Assembly: GCA_964017125.1 (NCBI GenBank) | Contig: OZ024902.1 | Location: 59,135,346 to 59,199,345, forward strand | Source: Flabesymbios commensalis | Lineage: Eukaryota; Annelida; Polychaeta; Terebellida; Flabelligeridae | Length of the DNA: 64,000 nucleotides | Direction: 5' to 3' | Shown here: positions 1 to 33,227 of the stretch, one piece after another | Layout of the letters: every line of letters begins with the position of its first letter | Position numbering within the stretch: position 1 is the first letter of the stretch | The notes under the pieces: generated by a model | What the model saw: the letters and a program-made list of their open reading frames with translations, nothing else | Told to the model about the DNA's origin: nothing | Database searches by the model: none | Program-made: the position numbers and the translations under genes

Positions 1-100
1 CAACATTAATTCAACATTTGTTTAACGTTTTCTGTTTGCCGGGGTGTTGTATTAATGCGACATCAATATTGGGTCAACGTTTCGTGTTCCGTAGGACAGA
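1..100. repeat. Edge-truncated copy of the ~105-bp palindrome family
   Basis: It contains the family phrases GGGTCAACGTTTCGTGTT and AATTCAACATTTG, but the left part lies outside the window. The remaining sequence up to 1540 shows no exon, tandem repeat or element I can support. Confidence 0.5.
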
Positions 101-1540
101 AGTCATTTCTGCACAATTATTGATAACACATGACATCAAATAGTACATAGGAAAATGTGTCTGAAAACTATACGAATTGTACATTTTGGGGGTGTTTGCT
201 ATTTAGTTCTTGCACATATTTTATAAAGACAGCTGGAAACACACAGGTAGAAATGAGTCTAAAATGTAGCACTTTGAAGGTAATAACACATACATACTAT
301 TGCTACATGCTCATCTTTTCCTCCGTAATTAATAACTACCGGTACGCTTAAGCCTTTGGCTCAAACTACAATCATTATTATTCCTCAATTGGTGAAACAC
401 ACAAGGTTGATTGTTGACATTATTTTTAGGACATTACAGGTTCTTTTTATTCAGGTTAGATTGTCGCTTGACGGGTTAGACTGCACTTAGTTATTATCAT
501 AGTTATATGGCAGTATGGCACACATAACACATTTCGTTAACATTTCGTCCTTAGCGGACGTTATACTTTTTTTCATCTCAAATTTGACGCTACAACATAA
601 TATTCTTTGATGTTTTATAAACAGTTCTTGAAATAACCGTATAGAAATAGGTACTAATTATGTGACTAAGCGGGCATGCATATTCTCAGGCTTGAACTGC
701 ACACAACATGCAATGTAAACAAACTAACATGCCAGTTTGGCTTCAATTCTAGGTGCATTGCTCAAAAAAGATGCGTGGCAGAAAATTGAGCATGTAGATA
801 CTTTCATAACCATAAAGTTTCTATTGATTGCTGATACTTGTTATTGCTATATAATGTTGAAATAGAAATAAATAATTACTCATTTATCAACATTTTCGGG
901 GGATCTGTTAATGCAAAACTTCCATGATCTGAGCCAAAAGATCGTAGGATATAGCATCAGTGTAGACCATCTTAGCAGGATAGTAGGCTTGTAGGTTCAC
1001 TCAAAGAGAAGTCCTCTAAATCCATCAGTTTTCCAGCATTGCCACGTTGTGTCTTAATTCAATAACCATATGTTGTTTGATATAATTTCACTACTGGAGC
1101 CTTCAAAAGTGAGCTGATGATGTTTCAGAGACTGCGCAAGTCATAAGTAAATATTATGAGAGTAGTTGTTAGAAACCCTTTGAATCACTTTAGATCACAT
1201 GACGTGTGTCAATGGAAGATGAACAGCCAATAGCACGCTATAGCACGGTGTTAGTTATAACAAGGTGTCAGGAAAGGAAAGCAAGGAAAAAGCCGACATG
1301 CAAAATCTAATGTGTACGGTTAGTAAGTTAGATAGATGTTAAAAACCGGCAGGTAATCTCAAGAGGCTGAATGTTCTAGATTGATGTGATAGATGTCACT
1401 TCATAGAGCTGTATCCTTAATACTAAATCATATCCTGATTACAGGAAATGACAATTTAGACTATAAATATAGCTTAAGATGGAAGAAATAATGATGACAA
1501 CCACTCTATATATTCAAAAATGAAAATATGTGAGATAATA

Positions 1541-1732
1541 GGCCCATTCGGGTGGCTGTTTTCGTCATCGAAGTTTTTTCATATTGTTATTATCCTACTC
1601 GATTGGCTGATTGATTTTTTCACGTCGTCGACGAAACGAGACGGAAAAATTTACCGTCAAATTTTTGTTGAATGACCTTTGACCTTTTTGACGAAAAAAC
1701 GTCGATGACGAAAACAGCCACCCGAATGGGCC
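1541..1732. mobile_element. Short TIR element (MITE), GGCCCATTCGGGTGG ends
   Basis: Near-perfect terminal inverted repeats of about 30 bp (GGCCCATTCGGGTGGCTGTT at the left, its complement at 1712-1732) enclose a 130-bp AT-rich centre with GACGAAAAAACGTCG-like internal repeats. No coding capacity. The superfamily is not assignable because no clear target duplication is visible. Confidence 0.75.
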
Positions 1733-1802
1733 TTTTTACCGGCGATATCGTCGAGGGCATACATCTTATGACACCCCTTCCCTCGTTAGTATAATAAAAA
1801 TC

Positions 1803-2762
1803 ACTAGACATGAATTGTGACTTTTCAAGTAACAATAATATTTGGGATAGGTTTTATGAGTTTTTGTGGCCGCCATTTCGAATTTTGTTGGGTTATTTTA
1901 TTATGACAGATTGATTCGAATTTCGCGTATGAGTTTTTTGGCAGGCATTCTGAACTGGAATTTTAGATTCCGGACTTCAGACTTCAAATTTCAGAAGTCC
2001 CCACGGAGCTTTTGCACTTTTAAATATATATATATTTGTTTGTCAAACGGAATCGCATTCAGAGTGCCCAGAACACACATTGACTTGTCTCTCTGTTAAT
2101 TTAATGTTCTATCACTATCCGCGACGCTAGCCCAAACAACATTGATTGAACGTTTTGTGTTTGAATAGAATTGCAACTGTTATTTTAAGGTTTCAACTGT
2201 CCATACCTAATACACAATATTGGTTTAATACTGTGCCACTGTTTGCGACGCTGGCCCGGAATTGAAAGTTTGGATAAATGTATTTTTATTATCAAATCTG
2301 GAGACTAAAGGGTGGAGTAGGTCTGGACATAGGTCTGGACATAAGGGCACCCTGTTCACCCACCTGACAATGAATGGAGAATCACCCGACATGTCCACTT
2401 TTGAACCAACATTGGACCCAATTATAGGCCTACTGCCGTGCAAGCCAAAAGGCAGTATCTGCTCACTTTACAAGTAATCAGATACTGCCTTTTGCATTTG
2501 AAAAGCAGCATAGTGCAGTAGCTGCAGTATCTGCTCACAGAAACTGCCTTTGGACTTTCAAGAGTATAGTGATCCAGAAAATCAGGGATAAATCCGTCAA
2601 AGTCATAGCAGTATACCTGACTACTCTGGCAATATCGTGTCCAAATTTCATGTTGATTGGATGAAAACTCAGGGAGAAATAGCGTCGCAAAAAACCTGCA
2701 CAGAATAATAAGATTCAAGATCCTAAGAGAAACCAATATATTTGGGCATAGCCCAAATATAA
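1803..2762. mobile_element. Dispersed ~0.95-kb non-coding element, copy 1
   Basis: Homologous along nearly its whole length to 43061-44050 (roughly 85-90% by eye). Shared marks are ACTAGACATGAATT at the start, AATATTTGGG near the left end and TTTGGGCATAGCCC at the right end, an imperfect inverted repeat. Inside are a degenerate palindrome-family copy (near 2110-2160) and a CAGTATCTGCTCACTTTAC hairpin (2436-2508). Reading frames on both strands are short and not conserved between the two copies. Confidence 0.7.
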
Positions 2763-2863
2763 TGAGTATTGTCTGAAGCTGAAAGATGTACTCAAAGGAC
2801 CGCCGTTGGTGTCATTTACATCAGTGATGAAAGGGTATGATAATCTCCATTAATAAGCTTACC

Positions 2864-3050
2864 ATTTTGACCGCCAAATTACTTCAAAGGAACTTTCACC
2901 CATTTGAAGTTGTGTCTCGCTAACGCGATCCACAACTTGAAGTGGGTGAAAATTATTCTGATTTGATAAAATAGAGGTGAACTATTTTTTAAATTTTGCT
3001 GATTGATGTCGCATTTTATCCTCCACATGTTTAACAGGTGGTACTTACTA
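2864..3050. repeat. Divergent relative of the TTAACCC MITE with internal palindrome
   Basis: It carries the inner palindrome CACCCATTTGAAGTTGTGTC / CACAACTTGAAGTGGGTGAA and the following CTGATTGATGTC, ACATGTTTAA and GGTACTTA phrases seen in the copies at 5531 and 51504. The TTAACCC/GGGTTAA ends are lost. Confidence 0.65.
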
Positions 3051-3060
3051 TGCTAATAAA

Positions 3061-5497
3061 ACAAGACTACATAAGTCCAGGAGCTCCCGCTCCGAATTAG
3101 AATTTGATTTAAGCGATTTTGTATAGGGTTATTAATGTAGTCCTAGACTAGGTCAAAATCAAGACGCAAGACAACTAGGTCTAAGAAGCCCAGTCTAAGA
3201 GTAAGATAAGAACTAGACAGTCTGTCAGAGATTGCAAACCTCCATTGAAATTAATGATCCTAATCAGTATCCCAGTAATGGTCTACCTATCTGGCACGGT
3301 TTACCTGATATCAGGCCGATCGAGTTAACTAATAGCTGATTTACGGTCATTTTGAATTCGATATAAATTAGTTAAAAACTTAGGGTGCATTCTCCCCCGA
3401 AACCTCAAATTTTGTTTTATAGTAATGGACTAACATCTAACACAGTTTGCAAAATATTCGGCATGTGAAAATAAATAATGGCCGTTAGGGGGCCATTTTG
3501 AATTTGATAGAGTCAAAATTTTCCAAGATGCATCCTCAGCTGAAATCTCACATTTCATTCTATAGTAATGGTCTAGCCATTGAGCACGGTTTATCAAATA
3601 TCGCCCATGTGAAAGTGAATAATGGCCGATAGGAGGCCATTTTGAATTTGATCAAGTCAAAAAATTTTAAGATGCATCCTCTCCTGAAATCTCACATTTT
3701 GTTTTATAGTAATGGTCTAGCCATCTAGTACAGTTACTAAAAACCAGCTATGTGAAAGTGAATAATGGCCGATAGGCGGCCATTTTGAATTTGATCGAGT
3801 CAATTTTTTTCAAGATGCATCCTCTCTTGTAATCTCACATTTTGTTTTATAGTAATGGTCCAGCTATCTAACACGGTTTACCAAATATCAGCAATGTGAA
3901 AGTAAATAGTGGCCGATAGGCGGCCATTTTGAATTCGATTGAGTCGAAAGTTTTTAAAAGGCATCCTCTCTCGAAACGTCACATTTTGTTTTATAGTAAT
4001 GGTCTAGCTATCTAGCACGGTTTACCTGATATCAGGCCTATCGAGGTAAATAATGTTGATTGTCGACCATTTTGAATTCGTAAGTTAAAAATTTTCAGGG
4101 TGCATCCTCCCCCAAAAACTCACACTTTGTTTTATAGTACTCAGGTAATGGTCTAGCCATCTAGCACGGTTTACCAAATATCAGCCATGTGAAAATGAAT
4201 AATGGCCGAAAAGGCGGCCATTTTAAACTTGATCAAGTCAAATTTTTTCAAGATGCATCCTCATCTGACATCTCACATTTTGTTTTACAGTAATGGTCTA
4301 CCCATCTAGCACGGTTGACCAAATAACGGCCATGTGAAAGTGAATAATGGCCGATAAGCGGCCATTTTGAATTTTATTGAGTCAAATTTTTTCAAGATGC
4401 ATCCTCTCCTGAAATCACACATTTTGTGTTTTATAGTAATGGTCTAGCCATCTAGCACGGTTTACCAAATACCGGCCATGTGAAAGTGAATAATGGCCGA
4501 TTGGCGGCAATTTTGAACTTGGACGAGTTGAATTTTTTCAAAATGCATCCTCTCCTGAAGCCTTACAATTTGTTTTATAGTAATGGTGTAGATATCTTGA
4601 GCGGTTTTCATGATATTCCACAATATCAGGCCTGTCGAGGTGAATAATGGCTGATAGGCGGCCATTTTGAATTTTATCAACTTCAAATTTTTCAAGATGC
4701 ATCCTCTCCTGAAACCTTACAATTTATTTGATATTAATGGTGTAGCTATCTTGAGCGGTTTTCATGATATTCCGCAATATCAGGCCTGTCGAGGTGAATA
4801 ATGGCCGATAGGCGGCCATTTTTAATTTTATCGACTTGAAATTTTTCAAGATGCATCCTCTCCTGAAACCTCACAATTTGTTTTATAGTAATGGTGTAGC
4901 TATCTTGAGCGGTTTTCATGATATTCCGCAAAATCTTTCAGTCGGATTTACCGATGTTATAAATTAGGTCAAAGTGCTGGGTCAACTTCAAGGTCAAGGT
5001 CCAAAAACCTGAAAAGGCACAACTAGGGACCTTAGAGAACATGTATGTGCAATATGACTGTCATCGGCCCAGTACTTTTCGAGATCTGCTCCGGAAACGA
5101 AGTGCGCGTCAAAACGTCTAAATAGGTCATAGTTCTGAACCAGAAGTAGGTCAAAGTTCAAATACACCAAAAGGCACAACTAGACCCCCTAGGGGTGTTG
5201 TGTGTAAAATTTGAAGACAATCGGACAAGTACTTTCAGAGATATGCTCCGGAAACGAATTGTTTACGGACGGCCCAACGCCGTAACATCATCATTTTCTC
5301 CTCTGCAACCTTGCGTATTGAATTCAGATTAAAAATATTTTAACCTGTCCATTAGCCACCTGGAAGTAACCCACATACCAAAAATTGTTATCCTAGCTTA
5401 TTTTCTTACAAAGTTATAGGCAAAAGAAGAGGCAAAAAAAAACGGAGGTAGAATCCATAGCTCCCTTCGTCTCACCTACGGTGACGGCGGGAGCTAA
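3061..5497. mobile_element. 2.4-kb dispersed element with ~145-bp tandem monomers, copy 1
   Basis: Same element as 55913-58204. It starts CAAGACTACATAAGTCCAGG then AGCTCCCGC, and ends GGTGACGGCGGGAGCTAA. The body is about 12 monomers of 140-150 bp. Each has TTTTATAGTAATGGTCTAGC, AGCACGGTTTACCAAATA, GGCGGCCATTTTGAATTTGA and CAAGATGCATCCTCTCCTGA. The right part is unique, with GGTCAAAGT-type phrases and GCTCCGGAAACGAA. The 3' end forms a compound hairpin (CTCCC...CACC-tac-GGTG...GGGAG) followed by CTAA, and the 5' end carries the matching GAGCTCCCGC. This resembles non-autonomous Helitron/Helentron elements with internal satellites. No protein is encoded. Confidence 0.8.
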
Positions 5498-5530
5498 CAA
5501 TGAAAGACCATATTTACCCGGGAGCGGCAG

Positions 5531-5776
5531 TTAACCCTTTAACCGCCAAATTATTCAATCTGAATTTTCACCCACTTGAATTTGTGTCTCGCTGACGCGA
5601 TCCACAACTTCAAGTGAGTGAAAATTATTCAGATTTGACAATATGGAGGTCAACCGTTTTCAAATATTGCCGATTGATGTCACATTTTATCTTTAACATG
5701 TTTAAAAGGTGGTACTTAATGTGCTAATGAAAAATGAAAACCCGACTATATGCGACACCAGCGGTTAAAGGGTTAA
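5531..5776. mobile_element. piggyBac-like MITE, family TTAACCCTTTAACCGCC
   Basis: 246 bp. It begins TTAACCCTTTAACCGCC and ends GGCGGTTAAAGGGTTAA, so the terminal CCC/GGG sits directly against TTAA on both sides as in piggyBac transposons. The left third holds a 25-bp-arm palindrome (CACTTGAATTTGTGTCTCGC...GATCCACAACTTCAAGTG). Confidence 0.8.
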
Positions 5777-5825
5777 AGATTCAGCTGTGTAAAATATTTA
5801 TAGACCACATTAGAGTTATGTCATT

Positions 5826-6020
5826 TAACCCTTACAACGCCGAAATACATGGGTATCAACTATGGAGACCGAAGGGTTTTTTCAATTTGAAATAATCCTA
5901 AATGTCTTAGCTAGCTTTATCCGCTTCATTTGAATACCTATGTTATGGGCCTACGGCTATAGTCTATGACCATCATACATATTAATTCTTTCAGTGCGGG
6001 GTTCGACTTTAGTGTTTCTC
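5826..6020. repeat. Left part of a TTAACCCTTACAACGCC MITE
   Basis: It shares AACCCTTACAACGCCGA, GGAGACCGAAGGGTTTT and GTGCGGGGTTCGACTTTAG with 18084-18324 and 58374-58582, but the GACGTCAGA palindrome and right terminus are absent. Directly after it (6055-6150) is a decayed copy of the ~105-bp palindrome. Confidence 0.65.
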
Positions 6021-6170
6021 TTACGACAATAGGCAGAAAGATAATAGGCATTTAATCAATGTTGGTTTAATGCTGGACATCGTCGCACACGATGTGTCAT
6101 TGAAACATTACACCTTATAATCGCCTCAACGCCTCGTGTTCAACGGGGTATTTCTAATTACTGATTTACT

Positions 6171-6255
6171 ATGTCGTCGCCTCGGAGCTAAATGATCCTA
6201 TCTGCCACTCTGACGAGTGTCAGATAGGATCCTTTAGCTCCGAGGCGACGATATG
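6171..6255. repeat. 85-bp near-perfect hairpin, TCGTCGCCTCGGAGCT family
   Basis: Arms TCGTCGCCTCGGAGCTAAA and TTTAGCTCCGAGGCGACGA pair almost without mismatch around CCACTCTGACGAGTGTC. Another full copy is at 36734-36821 and a trimmed one at 16134-16167. Confidence 0.85.
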
Positions 6256-6432
6256 TAGAAACAACACACTTGCAAGCTAATATGGCCGTGATGGGGGGTA
6301 AATCCGCATGTACTGTTTACAGCAATAAATTGCGTTATAACATATCATAATAGTTTTGCATACAAAGGGATAGCTTGGACATATGAGCCTGGAATAAGCA
6401 GAGGTTTAAGGTAATCTAACACAATGTCAATA

Positions 6433-6615
6433 CAGTAGAACCTGCTATGAGCAGCCACTCTTATGAGCAGCCAACGTCCTATGGGAGGCCCCTTGGTCAT
6501 TTCCCAAATGGACATTTCATCTACAATTGAACCTCCTATGACTCGGGCAGCCACCTGTCTTGAAAGGCCACTTTTTCAGTGCCCCAAGGGTGGCTGCTCT
6601 AAGCAAGTTCTACTG
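6433..6615. mobile_element. Tc1/mariner/pogo-like MITE with TA target duplication
   Basis: 183 bp flanked by TA on each side. The left end CAGTAGAACCTGCTATGAGC and the right end (complement CAGTAGAACTTGCTTAGAGC) match at all but a few positions, and GCAGCCAC follows in both. CAGTAGAACCT-type ends and TA duplication are typical of pogo/Tigger-like elements. Confidence 0.8.
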
Positions 6616-6617
6616 TA

Positions 6618-7457
6618 CTATAATCACTTTTTTGTCTGGGAGAAAAAGCAATGCTGTGTATACGACTAGAGGCCACGATAGAGGTATTGACTATACTAAG
6701 ATAAGCACCTTATAAAATACTCAAAATGACATTTAATCTAAAATGTTACGGTTGTTTGATGTTATCGTTTTCTTATGTTCTATAAACTGCCGCGAACCTT
6801 GTATAATTTTACTAACTAAGGGATTTTAATAATAGGCCTATTGATGAAAATAAAATACTCTGACTTCTATTATGTGTTGGTGGACATTGTATTCCTCGTC
6901 TTTTAATTATTAGTAAAGCCATATCACATGAACCAATGTAAGAACGACAGCTCAGAACGTTGACCTTATATCGGATTCATGCTGGTCCACATACGGGCAC
7001 GTATCCAATAATAGGACCCAACGTTCTGTTCCGTCGTTGTTGGTTAGTTGCAAAACCAAACCGTATTCTGGCTGATCACCTATTAGTAAATTATATTAGC
7101 TACAAATCACTTTTGGTTCAAGTACACTTTTTCATACATTAAAACAAATAAGTTTATAAGTCAATGAAATGACCCTGATTGTTCTTGGTGTCATCTTACA
7201 ACTATACCATAATTATTATTGTCTCCAGGGTTATATAGCTATGTTCCAAGTTGTATGCTGCGTCTAGTGGATGCTTGTGATGGTCTACTTGCAATATTAA
7301 ATCACAATTAAAAAAAAAAACTCCAGGAATACGTTTTTGTAGGGAGTTTAGGCCAAGAAGAATTTTTAAAAAATAATAAGATAGTCATGTATATTGAAAT
7401 TGAACAGAACAAAGTGGGGCTCAATATGGAAGAAGGAAAAGGCTAATACGTGACAGG
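6618..7457. other. Non-coding stretch, one decayed palindrome copy
   Basis: AT-rich sequence without an exon I can support. A decayed copy of the ~105-bp palindrome family lies near 6960-7040 (GGACCCAACGTTCTG). A 10-A run is at 7311-7320. Confidence 0.4.
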
Positions 7458-7569
7458 GCCCGTATTCTCGTACAAGTTACGATATATCGTAGGCTTCTGA
7501 TTGGTCGAGATTGACATCTCGACCAATCCGAAGCCTACGATATATCGTAACTTGTACGAGAATACGGCC
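7458..7569. repeat. 112-bp near-perfect hairpin, CGTACAAGTTACGATATATCG family
   Basis: Left arm GGCCCGTATTCTCGTACAAG then TTACGATATATCGTAGGCTT; the right arm is its complement up to AGAATACGGCC. Four-plus copies occur in the window (26322, 28763, 33228, partial near 45066). The loop is only about 6 bases. Confidence 0.88.
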
Positions 7570-7622
7570 ACAGACAAATTTTCAGGACCTGATATACAGA
7601 GAGCTTGTATAAGGAGCGATTA

Positions 7623-8235
7623 GGGTGTGATATCAAAAACCAACAATTGTGTGACGAAGGTTTTTTTTTAAATATATTAATGAAATACACTTTCACTGTA
7701 CCACTAATGATTTGTTTAGCAGTATTATTTTGTAATAACTTATACCAAAAGCACATGAGAATTGATTTAGCTTGGAAACACAAATTCATACATTTCAAAA
7801 CATATATATTAGAGTTGTTATAATTAGGATGGGCTGTGTCATTTTCAATAATATTTATTGAAAATGACACAACCCATCCGATTTTTGAATGAATACACTT
7901 TTATGGGAAATATGCCATAGGTGGAAAGACTCGTATGATGCTCTGCAAAGCCAAAAGTCAGTATCTGCCCACTTTACAAGTAAGCAGTATCTGCCTTATT
8001 AGGCTTTGCAAGGCAGTATAGATACTTCATAGATAGTGAAATAAAATTATACAACTTTAAAAAATATTGAAGTGTAATATGTCAAACGAAAACCCGGAAC
8101 TTTCTCATTGCGATGGACCGTCTTTTTGTCTATGAATATACATTTAATGAAGATAGGTAGCCAAATGTCTTTTTCGAGACATACAAGATTTAATTTAATT
8201 TAACATAGAGGGACCACCTGTTTGATATCACACCC
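7623..8235. mobile_element. 613-bp TA-flanked MITE, GGGTGTGATATCAAA ends
   Basis: TIRs GGGTGTGATATCAAA (left) and TTTGATATCACACCC (right) are flanked by TA. Inside are a 24-bp-arm hairpin (7827-7880, GGATGGGCTGTGTCATTTTC) and a CAGTATCTGCCCACTTTAC hairpin (7949-8017). No coding capacity. It ends 125 bp from the coronin exon at 8361-8511. Confidence 0.7.
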
Positions 8236-8360
8236 TAAATGTGAGCCTTTGTTGTTTTATTGTTGGGCCGCCGTCGCAGACGGCGGGCCAGCAACAAAAC
8301 AACATAGTCTGAAAAGTAAGGTGAGGTAGCTCCTGAGTGAGGTGTACCTCGTGCGCTTAC

Positions 8361-29826
<21,466 letters not shown>

Positions 29827-30120
29827 TTTAGCAGAACACACTACGTGACCAAAAACGTCTGCTCTTCGCACTTAAGTGCGCCCCTAAGCTATCACCGTAG
29901 CACATCTGGGTCCTGGGTAGAGCACGGATACCTGTCTCTGTGATTCAAAATGATGGCTGATCTACATTTACATCAATACTCTGAATGTTAGAGAAGTCCC
30001 ATGCCAGTACACTATATGTGCTGGCATTCCTACGTCTACCAGCTCTACACAGCTGTATCCATGAGTACCGGGAACCGGCCTAGCTGACGGAAATCACGCA
30101 ACAGAACCAGGATGTACGTA
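29827..30120. other. Repeat-free stretch, possible 5' region of coronin
   Basis: A moderately GC-richer block without recognised repeat families, directly upstream of the candidate MPIQ exon. No TATA box or initiator could be assigned with confidence. Its role as 5' UTR or promoter is inference from position only. Confidence 0.25.
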
Positions 30121-30760
30121 ACCACGTACTTGATTCTATTTTCCTTGATGTAACTGCTCGATACTGATATAATAATGACTTCTAAGCTGGTTCAATGCTG
30201 GGTTGATATTTTTCAATAACGCACCCATTATTGACATCATAATCCTCGTGAAGAAAGTGTTCTCGTGTTCGCTAGACAATAACGCTTCTCAAATATGTTA
30301 TAAAAAATAATGTTTCAAATAAAGTGTGACTTTCCAAAAAATAAGTACAATACAATATGATAATAACTAAACTTCTTAAAGGTATTTGTTTGTTGATTTG
30401 AAGAGACACAACTTCAAATCAATTGAATCACACCATCTTCGACGTTGGACCAACATTGTATAAATGTTATACAAATGTTTTGTGTTGGCTGGGTCAGGAC
30501 TAGTAGGGTTAGCGGATCCGCATATCCTAATAGATTAGTTACAGATAATCTGACCAGTACATGAACCCACGGCGATCAAAGGTGAGAAGAGAAGAGGAGC
30601 GAGTAAGATATGTGTAGTAGATTAGCAGGTCAATCCGTGACTTCACCCCGCCTCAGCTGAAAGACGTGCGCTCAGCGGTAGCTCATCCACTTGTGAACGA
30701 ACGAGTTAGTGTCCACTCATTCAAGGTGATCACATCCAAGTAAACATGATACATTAAACA

Positions 30761-30867
30761 CCCGGCAAACAAGACACATTGAAACAATGTTGGTTTAAGG
30801 TTGGGTCGACGTCGGAGACGGTGGAACAACATTAAAACAACATTGTTTTAATGTATCTCGTTTGGGC
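30761..30867. repeat. Full palindrome-family copy
   Basis: CCCGGCAAACAAGACACATT, core GGGTCGACGTCGGAGACGGT, right arm CAACATTGTTTTAATGTATC, ending TCGTTTGGGC. A second, half copy follows at about 30880-30930 (GGGACAGCGTCGCAGACGGT). Confidence 0.8.
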
Positions 30868-30929
30868 ATGTAGATATTCAATGTTGGGACAGCGTCGCAG
30901 ACGGTGGACATCGTGGGTCATCTCGTGGT

Positions 30930-32361
30930 ATATGTAAAGGGTCCAGAGACATTTTTGTACAATCCACTCCGGGAACAAAAATGATAATCCGCATCCGAAT
31001 GCTGTATTAGAGCAGGCCTGCAGTTGGTGATTATGTTGTTATGCTATTTACCTGTTTTCACAGAGAAAAGTATCATGGCAACATGAATATAGAGGTACAC
31101 CTACAACAATCACGTTAAGAAGCACTTGTCACTCTTAAAATGACAATAACAAGACAGAATACATTCCTTCCCATTGTGTCAGAAGCTGACAAGATTATAT
31201 AAAGATTACACAATCATCCTGAATGATCTAAGGTATTCAGGACGACTTCATACATCTCGTACACGTTGTATATATGACATAACAAGCCACTACATGTACT
31301 ACGTCTAAACATTATCATGGTAATAAATCATATGAAGATTGTATTTTTTACATATCATACTAAAGTATATAAGATGTTTAACAATACAAGTTACAATTAT
31401 TTTGTGATAAACTAAATGGTAGTCCTCTAAGTAAAGGTTTTCGTACGAGTCGGAACACCTGGGACAACAAAAAGGGAACCCCCTTTGTATTGGCGATACG
31501 TTGTGTAAAATAATATGTTCGCACATATCTTCCTATCCTTTGCTTAACATATAAAAACACATACTTTAAGACTTGTAGCGTGGTTCAATAGTGTATTGAA
31601 ATGTATATAGTCTATACTCTTTGCTAGTGTCACATTGTGTATCTAGACATAATGCATTAATGAGTACCATGAGAACTATACATTTGCCAGCTACTTAATA
31701 CCTGATTGATGCCTCACCTGACGTCTGTGATAGGTTAATCTAGGATTAAACCAGTTTAACATTCTGCCTGCTAAGGTAAAATAAAATTCAATATTAATCA
31801 ACTCTCGAAATGCAGCCACATTCACATCCATTATTTCATTTGATTAAGGCTGGATCTACACCTTTTTGTTTCTTCATGTTTACACTGTTTAGACCATGCA
31901 AAAGGCATTGAAGATTAACCCTCGCTGTACTGTAGGCCACGTGATTAAACAATACATTAGACAAGACAAATCTTAGCCTCTGTCCATTATATGGAGCTCA
32001 AATTAAAATGTCAACATTTAGAAATAGCAGCTTTGTTTTCTCGTCCCGCTTATTGATAATCGTCCAGGACACAGGAGTTCAGTAATACTGCCATGCAAAT
32101 AAATTTGACAAACAGCAGTAACCGCTTAACAAAACAGTATGTCATGTAATTATATAGTACCATATTGTTGCTTGTCGTAGGAGGATTAGGCCGATGTGTG
32201 TCGCCATAAACATATCAGATCTGGTAATTATAGCTAATTTGTCTCTCGTAAAGCTAGACTAATACCATAATCATGATGACAGAGGCGATCATAATACACT
32301 TCACTTCATGCCCATGTATAGAGAGGAAACAAACAAATCGATCAGATTTTATCAGTTATTT
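30930..32361. other. AT-rich non-coding stretch
   Basis: No exon, tandem repeat or recognisable element. Open frames here are short, lack splice context and show no protein family I know. Confidence 0.4.
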
Positions 32362-32468
32362 CCAGCAAACAAGAGACGTTGACACAATGCTGGATCAATG
32401 TCGGCCCGCCGTCTACGACGTCGGCCCGACATTGAACCAGCATTGGGTCAACTTCTCTTGTGTTGGGA
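32362..32468. repeat. Full palindrome-family copy
   Basis: CCAGCAAACAAGAGACGTTG, core GGCCCGCCGTCTACGACGTC, right arm CCAGCATTGGGTCAACTTCT, ending TGTTGGGA. Separated by only about 50 bp from the next copy. Confidence 0.85.
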
Positions 32469-32516
32469 GTTCGTTACTGGTCATGAAGAACATCCATTCA
32501 GCGACTGCTCCATGGT

Positions 32517-32626
32517 CTCAGCAAACACGAGACGTTGAACTAATGATGGCTTACTGTTGACCCAGCGTCGCAGACGATGGGTCAACAGTAAGCCATCATT
32601 AGTTCAACATTTCGTGTTTGTTGAGG
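32517..32626. repeat. Full palindrome copy with private arm sequence
   Basis: CTCAGCAAACACGAGACGTT, then GAACTAATGATGGCTTACTG; the right arm has CAGTAAGCCATCATTAGTTC, its exact complement. This AATGATGGCTTACTG stretch is absent from other copies. Confidence 0.88.
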
Positions 32627-32854
32627 ATCGTTACTTATGTCGACGAAACCAACCAGAGGATACATTTAGTTACCCTATTTATTCTTCACCGACTGATTTG
32701 AGAGGAGTTTACAGAATGCTATTTTGAGCTCGTTCAACACCCTTCAGATACCACGGTGATTTACTGTGTCATATACTCAGTATAGCACACTATCATGACA
32801 CAACATATGACCGTGTTTTAATATATAAGCTATTGAATACCACTCGTGTGTTCA

Positions 32855-32952
32855 CCCAGTAAACACAATAAGTTGAGCCAACGTCGAATTATTGTTGGAC
32901 AAGCGTTGCAGATGGTGGACCAACATTAAAGCCATATTGGTTTGACGTATCG
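32855..32952. repeat. Palindrome-family copy
   Basis: CCCAGTAAACACAATAAGTT, core GGACAAGCGTTGCAGATGGT, GACCAACATTAAAGCCATAT; right end decayed. Confidence 0.65.
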
Positions 32953-33227
32953 GGATTGATGTTATACAGTAAGATTACACGACTGTAGATTCCTCATTGT
33001 CGTGTTATAGCAGATCACACGTGTAATACTTGCTTTATTGCACTGGTTTAGCCAGAAGGAGCACGACATTATATATCCAGTCAGTGCTGGTCCTACAAGT
33101 ATATCACGCCAGTGCTGGTCCCCTTTGTGGATCCAGCCAGTGTGTCTAAAATTTGCGAATAATCACACGTTTGAAAAACCCACGAGTCTATCTACTTGTC
33201 TCGATCAAATATGGCGTAGTGAGTCTG

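Noticed and set aside
1030-1100. Minus-strand stretch IKQHMVIELRHNVAMLEN followed by a stop, as a possible coiled-coil last exon of coronin
   Set aside because: In that frame stop codons lie just upstream (TAG, TGA), no acceptor restores the frame, and the heptad pattern is too short to trust.
4462-5179. Minus-strand frames such as ITIKQIVRFQERMH, present also near 57308-57874
   Set aside because: They recur only because the satellite-bearing element is duplicated; frames follow monomer length and differ between copies in start and end.
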